Origin: an uncultured Oscillibacter sp.
GTDB taxonomy: Bacteria > Bacillota > Clostridia > Oscillospirales > Oscillospiraceae
Assembly (NCBI GenBank): GCA_937884915.1
Contig: CALAAN010000011.1
Location: forward strand, 1 to 16,808
Direction of reading: 5' to 3'
Length of the DNA: 16,808 nucleotides
Shown here piece by piece: positions 13,235 to 16,808 of the stretch (positions are counted from its first letter, which is position 1; every line of letters starts with the position of its first letter). The notes beneath the pieces were generated by a model that saw only the letters and a program-made list of their open reading frames with translations, was not told the origin of the DNA and did not search any database. Made by a program: the position numbers and the translations under genes.

Positions 13235-14344
13235 TTATCCGATCTGCTCACGAGAGGAATCTCGTTTGAGACCGGTCTGCTTGATAAAATCGCGCTGTCG
13301 AGCCTGCCAGGCGCGGACTTTGGCCCGCGCCTCGTCGGTAGACTGGCCGGCTGCCTTCATAGCAACCTCCTCGCGTTTCCATCGGCGAATACCTCGCTCG
13401 ATATAACGCTGCTGCTGTAAGGCCTCGTACTCAGTCAACTGCTGGCCGTTGTAGGTGATATTCTTTGCGGCGTAGTCCTTGAGCTGGGCCTTCGAGTAGG
13501 TCCGAGGCGCGCCCTCGACATACGGGAAAAAGCTGTGATTGCAGTTCCAGCCGCAAAGGCCGTCGCCGGTGCCGTACCCCGTGGCCTCCTCAAAGTTCTT
13601 ATATCTCGGGTGAGACCCTTTACGGCAATAGATTTGCCCCTGCCACTCTTGATGACTCGGCCGAGCGCCGGCGTGGGCGGTTACTTCCACAAGATCAATG
13701 TCGAGCTCGTCCATGAGCGCGAGCTGCGACTTTGCGGCGGCCTGGTTGACGCCGGTGACGACTGCGCGGCGCACGGCTGTCTCGATCGTGTCTACATGGC
13801 TTGAGGGATAGGTGATCGACTGAACGCCGGTTCGTGCGAGGTCCTTGACTGCGTTTCTGATCGCGGTATTATAGTCAAACGCCCCTGACGTAACCTGCAG
13901 CCAAGCCCGATCAAGAGCGTCTTCAAATTGCTTTGCTGCCGTGTTCGCGGTCGTGCGAGTCAAGTTACGGAAGATTCCGCTTGTTTGCCGAAGGCCGCTT
14001 TGCAGCGCCTCGCGAACGCCGGCGACTGCGAGAGGGTCAACGTCGCCCATGCCTGCGGCAGCGTAGATTTTCGCGTCGGAGGTAAGCGCCTCGTCAACGG
14101 CCTGAGACATGAGCTTTTTGAGCTCGGCCTGCGTCTTTCCAGTGAGCGCGGAGAGCTGCTGCTCGATCTCGGTCTCAAGCATCCCCATCGCTCGAAGGCG
14201 CTGGTGCTGATGCTGGACCGCGGGAATGTAATAATCGTACTTTGCGATGCGTTCCGCCATGTTCGCAAGAATGTCTTGCTCGATCTTTCCATAAAGCTCA
14301 ACAAGAGCATCCGGAGTAGTCGCCAGGTATTCAGGAGTCAGCAT
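13235..14344 (-). CDS. Phage minor capsid protein 2
   Basis: A 369-residue protein of the minor capsid 2 family. Residues 1-60 are helical (PDALVELYGKIEQDILANMAERI). The conserved C-terminal core is clear: VRRAVVTGVNQAAAKSQLAL (191-210), DIDLVEVTAHAGARPSHQEWQGQIYC (215-240), EEATGYGTGDGLCGWNCNHSFFPYVEG (252-278). The ARPSH..WQG and GWNCNH..FP motifs are its hallmarks. It is related to MuF-type proteins that sit inside the head near the portal and may be ejected. The C-terminus is basic. Its start ATG 14344 overlaps the portal stop (TGATG), with no clear ribosome binding site of its own, suggesting coupled translation. The stop is TAA 13235-13237. Confidence 0.88.
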   Translation of the reverse strand: MLTPEYLATTPDALVELYGKIEQDILANMAERIAKYDYYIPAVQHQHQRLRAMGMLETEIEQQLSALTGKTQAELKKLMSQAVDEALTSDAKIYAAAGMGDVDPLAVAGVREALQSGLRQTSGIFRNLTRTTANTAAKQFEDALDRAWLQVTSGAFDYNTAIRNAVKDLARTGVQSITYPSSHVDTIETAVRRAVVTGVNQAAAKSQLALMDELDIDLVEVTAHAGARPSHQEWQGQIYCRKGSHPRYKNFEEATGYGTGDGLCGWNCNHSFFPYVEGAPRTYSKAQLKDYAAKNITYNGQQLTEYEALQQQRYIERGIRRWKREEVAMKAAGQSTDEARAKVRAWQARQRDFIKQTGLKRDSSREQIG

Positions 14345-15741
14345 CAGCCGAGGTTAAAGGGGTCCGCCGTGGACTCCACGGGGCACATGCTCTTCGCAAC
14401 TTCTTCGGGCTCGTTGTACCATTTGACACGGTATTCCCACTTCTGCATAAGGCCATCGCGAACGTCCTGGCGGTCACGTTCACGCAAGGCGTCCTTATCG
14501 GTGAGAATGTTATCGTCGAAGTCGACATAGAGCTCGTACTCTCCGCGCGGCGCAAGGCCGTAGAGAGTAGCGTAGACGTTGACGCCGTAGACCGCGTTTT
14601 CAAGCGCAGCCTTGAAGCGATCTTCGAGAGCCTTGACCGTGTTGAACTTGCGAATCTTTGCGGACATGACCTCGGTTGCAGTCTTTTCCACAGTCGCAGG
14701 GTCGGAAAGATCGCCGTAGGCAAGGCCGGTGTTAAACTCAATGCGGCGTAAGATCGCCTGCAAGCCTTCGTAGTAGCCCGCGTGCCGAAGCGCTGGGGAG
14801 AACTCCTTGAAGAAGTCGTCCGAGTCATAGGGCATTTGAATAAAGAGCCGATCGCCGAGCAAGGGATTCGCCTTACTGCCTGGCAGCGAGCCAGAGATCG
14901 CCTCAGGAGTACCGATGATCTTACGCTCGGCGCTCTCAAACTCATAGAGGAAGCGCGCCCACTGTTCATCGGCGTCGCGAATCAGGTCCTCGGTCGCGCC
15001 TCCGTAAATGGAGACGCCCAAGCTGGACGCAGTATCAATGTTATTGCTGACAGGTGGCGTGAAGTAGCCGAAGAGCGGCTTTTCCACATTGTTGATCTGA
15101 ACCTCTTCGGGAATAGCGCCCCATTCGGGGACGCGGCCGAGCTCGACCTCGCTGCCGGTGATACCGTTCTCGTCAGAGGTAAAGGCCTTATTGCGAATCG
15201 TATAGACGCCGTTGGCGAAGTCATGGTACTCGAGCTTGACGAAGTAGCTCTTGTCGACCTTGACCGGCTGGCTCTTGAATACGCCAGAGACGCAGTTATC
15301 CCCATCGTCAAAGCGAAGAGGGATAAAGGACGCAGCACTTGTGCTGTCGATGAAGACGTTTCCGCCCGAGACATACGGCTTAAAGGCCATACCGCCGAGA
15401 GCCATGCAAAGCTCGATGCTGTTTTGCACGTTCGACTGGAAGCGCGCCAACTGCTCGTTGATAAAGTCGGCGCGCGGACCGCCATCGACCGTGATTGTCA
15501 TTTCCGAAGAGACGACCTGCGCAAACTCCTTCGCGATCGCCCGCGGAAGGCCGAGAGGCTTGACCTCATCGTCTACCCATTCGGGCTTATCGACATACAT
15601 ACCATACCAACGACTAATAGCACGGGCCATTTTATCGCTGACGAGTGGGTCCGCATCGAAGCTCTTATAAATCACGTTGGAAGGCACAAGCACATTTCTC
15701 GAAAATGCACCGAGCTTTCCCCAAAGGTTATTTAATGCCAT
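14344..15741 (-). CDS. Portal protein (SPP1 gp6-like)
   Basis: A 465-residue protein of the SPP1-gp6-type portal family. Recognisable segments are RAIAKEFAQVVSSEMTITVDG (residues about 67-87), FINEQLARFQSNVQNSIELCMALGGMAFKPYVSGG, FIPLRFDDGDNCVSGVF, KPLFGYFTPPVSNNIDTASSLGVSIYGGATEDLIRDADEQWARFLYEFESAERKI and a C-terminal helix-rich part. Portals form a dodecameric ring at one capsid vertex through which the terminase drives DNA. ATG 15741 lies in the last codons of the terminase gene (14-base overlap) with GAGGTGAGG upstream. Order terminase-portal-minor capsid is standard. Confidence 0.92.
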   Translation of the reverse strand: MALNNLWGKLGAFSRNVLVPSNVIYKSFDADPLVSDKMARAISRWYGMYVDKPEWVDDEVKPLGLPRAIAKEFAQVVSSEMTITVDGGPRADFINEQLARFQSNVQNSIELCMALGGMAFKPYVSGGNVFIDSTSAASFIPLRFDDGDNCVSGVFKSQPVKVDKSYFVKLEYHDFANGVYTIRNKAFTSDENGITGSEVELGRVPEWGAIPEEVQINNVEKPLFGYFTPPVSNNIDTASSLGVSIYGGATEDLIRDADEQWARFLYEFESAERKIIGTPEAISGSLPGSKANPLLGDRLFIQMPYDSDDFFKEFSPALRHAGYYEGLQAILRRIEFNTGLAYGDLSDPATVEKTATEVMSAKIRKFNTVKALEDRFKAALENAVYGVNVYATLYGLAPRGEYELYVDFDDNILTDKDALRERDRQDVRDGLMQKWEYRVKWYNEPEEVAKSMCPVESTADPFNLG

Positions 15742-16801
15742 ACGCCCTCACCTCGCGTTTCATAATCGTGCGGACAAAATACCGCAGTTGGTCCATGCTA
15801 TGATCGTTCTCTTTAATCACGGCGTCGCTCGAAGCCTTCTCGTCCCACGCATACGCGCCGAACTCGGCTTTCGTATTGACGCAAGTTTTATTGAAATGGA
15901 GCAAGCCAGCTTGCAGCATTGTTCCAGTATCGCGAATACCGTCAAGCACGTCGTTCTTCGCGTTCTTAACGCTGAATTTGCCGTGCCGTCTGATCGTCTC
16001 TTTGAAGGATGCCGCCGAAGGGTCAATAACGACCTGCTCGATCAGGTAGCCGTCTGCAAAGGCCTCAAGATCGGCATAATACTCTTCATCGGTCTTCTGC
16101 TTACCCTTCTTGCGGCCATCGTAGTAATACTCTTTCACCATGAAGGCCGAGTTGCCTTTTACGCGCCAAAGCCCGAATACACACGGGTTGAGCGTACCAT
16201 AGTCGCAGCTAATGTAATAGCGACCGCTCGAGCCGTCGTCATCGATCATGTGCTTTTTCGCGTCAAAGAAGGGATAAACAAGGCCCTCGGCCTTCGTCCA
16301 CTTTCCGAGGATATACCGGGCATAGAAAACACCCGTATACATACCCTCGTAGCGCTGCTTGATCTTCTCGGAAAGGCTGAGGTTGTCAACCATCGTAAAA
16401 TGCAGGTGAAGGACGTTCCTTCGCTTGCACTCAAGCACCCATTCTTTGTAGAACCAGTGCATAGGACCCTCGGGGTTGCAGTTGAACCAGAACTTGCTCC
16501 CTGCGACCGAGCATCGGGCGAGAGCCTGCTCGACAAAGGAACGCGGCATAAGCGCGACCTCGTCAAAAAGAACGCCTGCCAGGGTCATGCCCTGGACAAG
16601 CGTATAGCTGGATTCGTCACGACCTCCGAAGAGGTAGTAGGTATTGCTGTGATTGCCGACCGAGATAATCAGCTTATTCTCGGCGCGCCGCTCAGTCACC
16701 TTGAAAATGCCCTCAAGCCAGGAGGGCAAGTGCACGATCACATTACGGCGCAGCGATTCGATCGTGCGGCCGCAAATGGCGAAGCTCTCATTGTTGAAAG
16801 A
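15728..16801 (-). CDS. terL: Large terminase, C-terminal part (5' end missing or interrupted)
   Basis: A frame of 357 codons running from just after an in-frame TAA (16802-16804) to TAA 15728-15730. It belongs to the PBSX/XtmB-type large terminase family. It opens with SFNNESFAICGRTIESLRRN, normally internal, so about 50-70 N-terminal residues with the Walker A P-loop are absent from the window. Numbering from GTG 16741, Walker B is AGVLFDE (55-61), the coupling region is WFNCNPEGP (85-93), and the nuclease acidic residues are in SCDYG (D180), VIDPS (D240) and ENDHSMDQLRY (D313, D317). The enzyme cuts concatemeric DNA and powers packaging through the portal, encoded next. The part before GTG 16741 has no ATG in frame. 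The stop may be a mutation, an intron junction or an edge artefact. Confidence 0.9.
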   Translation of the reverse strand, partial: SFNNESFAICGRTIESLRRNVIVHLPSWLEGIFKVTERRAENKLIISVGNHSNTYYLFGGRDESSYTLVQGMTLAGVLFDEVALMPRSFVEQALARCSVAGSKFWFNCNPEGPMHWFYKEWVLECKRRNVLHLHFTMVDNLSLSEKIKQRYEGMYTGVFYARYILGKWTKAEGLVYPFFDAKKHMIDDDGSSGRYYISCDYGTLNPCVFGLWRVKGNSAFMVKEYYYDGRKKGKQKTDEEYYADLEAFADGYLIEQVVIDPSAASFKETIRRHGKFSVKNAKNDVLDGIRDTGTMLQAGLLHFNKTCVNTKAEFGAYAWDEKASSDAVIKENDHSMDQLRYFVRTIMKREVRAYGIK

Positions 16802-16808
16802 TTACATA

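Noticed and set aside
14782..15735. 317-codon plus-strand frame opposite the portal gene
   Set aside because: It is wholly antisense to a clear portal gene and has no recognisable protein features or ribosome binding site.

Overview
This window is a contiguous block of the structural (late) region of a tailed siphophage or prophage, with every supported gene on the minus strand. Reading 5'->3' therefore runs from high to low coordinates. Gene families and order match siphophages and prophages of Bacillota, most like clostridial gut lineages: an XtmB/PBSX-type large terminase, an SPP1-gp6-like portal, minor capsid protein 2, a GP20 scaffold, a lambda-E-like capsid, a Gp15 chaperone partner, and Dit and prophage-endopeptidase-type tail proteins. 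Strong AAGGAGG ribosome binding sites and moderately GC-rich DNA fit the same host group. The host genus is inference. No integrase, lysis, replication or regulatory gene lies in the window, so a free phage and a prophage cannot be told apart.

Head module (16808 to about 9590): large terminase (5' end missing), portal, minor capsid protein 2, then a 254-base gene-free but highly structured stretch (12981-13234), then scaffold, a decoration-like protein, the major capsid protein, and a chain of three small connector/minor-capsid genes joined by ATGA overlaps. Terminase pumps DNA through the portal. Scaffold and capsid build the shell. The small proteins close the head and join it to the tail.

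Tail module (about 9594 to 1): tail terminator-like protein, major tail tube protein, tail assembly chaperone, a Gp15-type chaperone partner whose reading frame is broken near its start, a tiny zinc-ribbon protein, an 854-residue tape measure protein, a short distal tail protein, a tandemly duplicated fibre-type protein, a protein with a Dit-C-terminus-like end, a Tal-like protein with a histidine-rich needle, and the start of a tail fibre that leaves the window at base 1.

Most of the window is ordinary phage morphogenesis. The points worth attention are: (1) the structured leader between minor capsid protein 2 and scaffold, which carries a 14-bp perfect hairpin followed by TTTTAT and a tRNA-like acceptor plus T-arm minihelix without D or anticodon arms; (2) the frame break in the Gp15-type gene; (3) an in-frame stop in the terminase gene six bases from the window edge; and (4) very regular protein repeats in the tape measure, Tal and fibre proteins. 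I did not find a clearly new defence or mobile system here.
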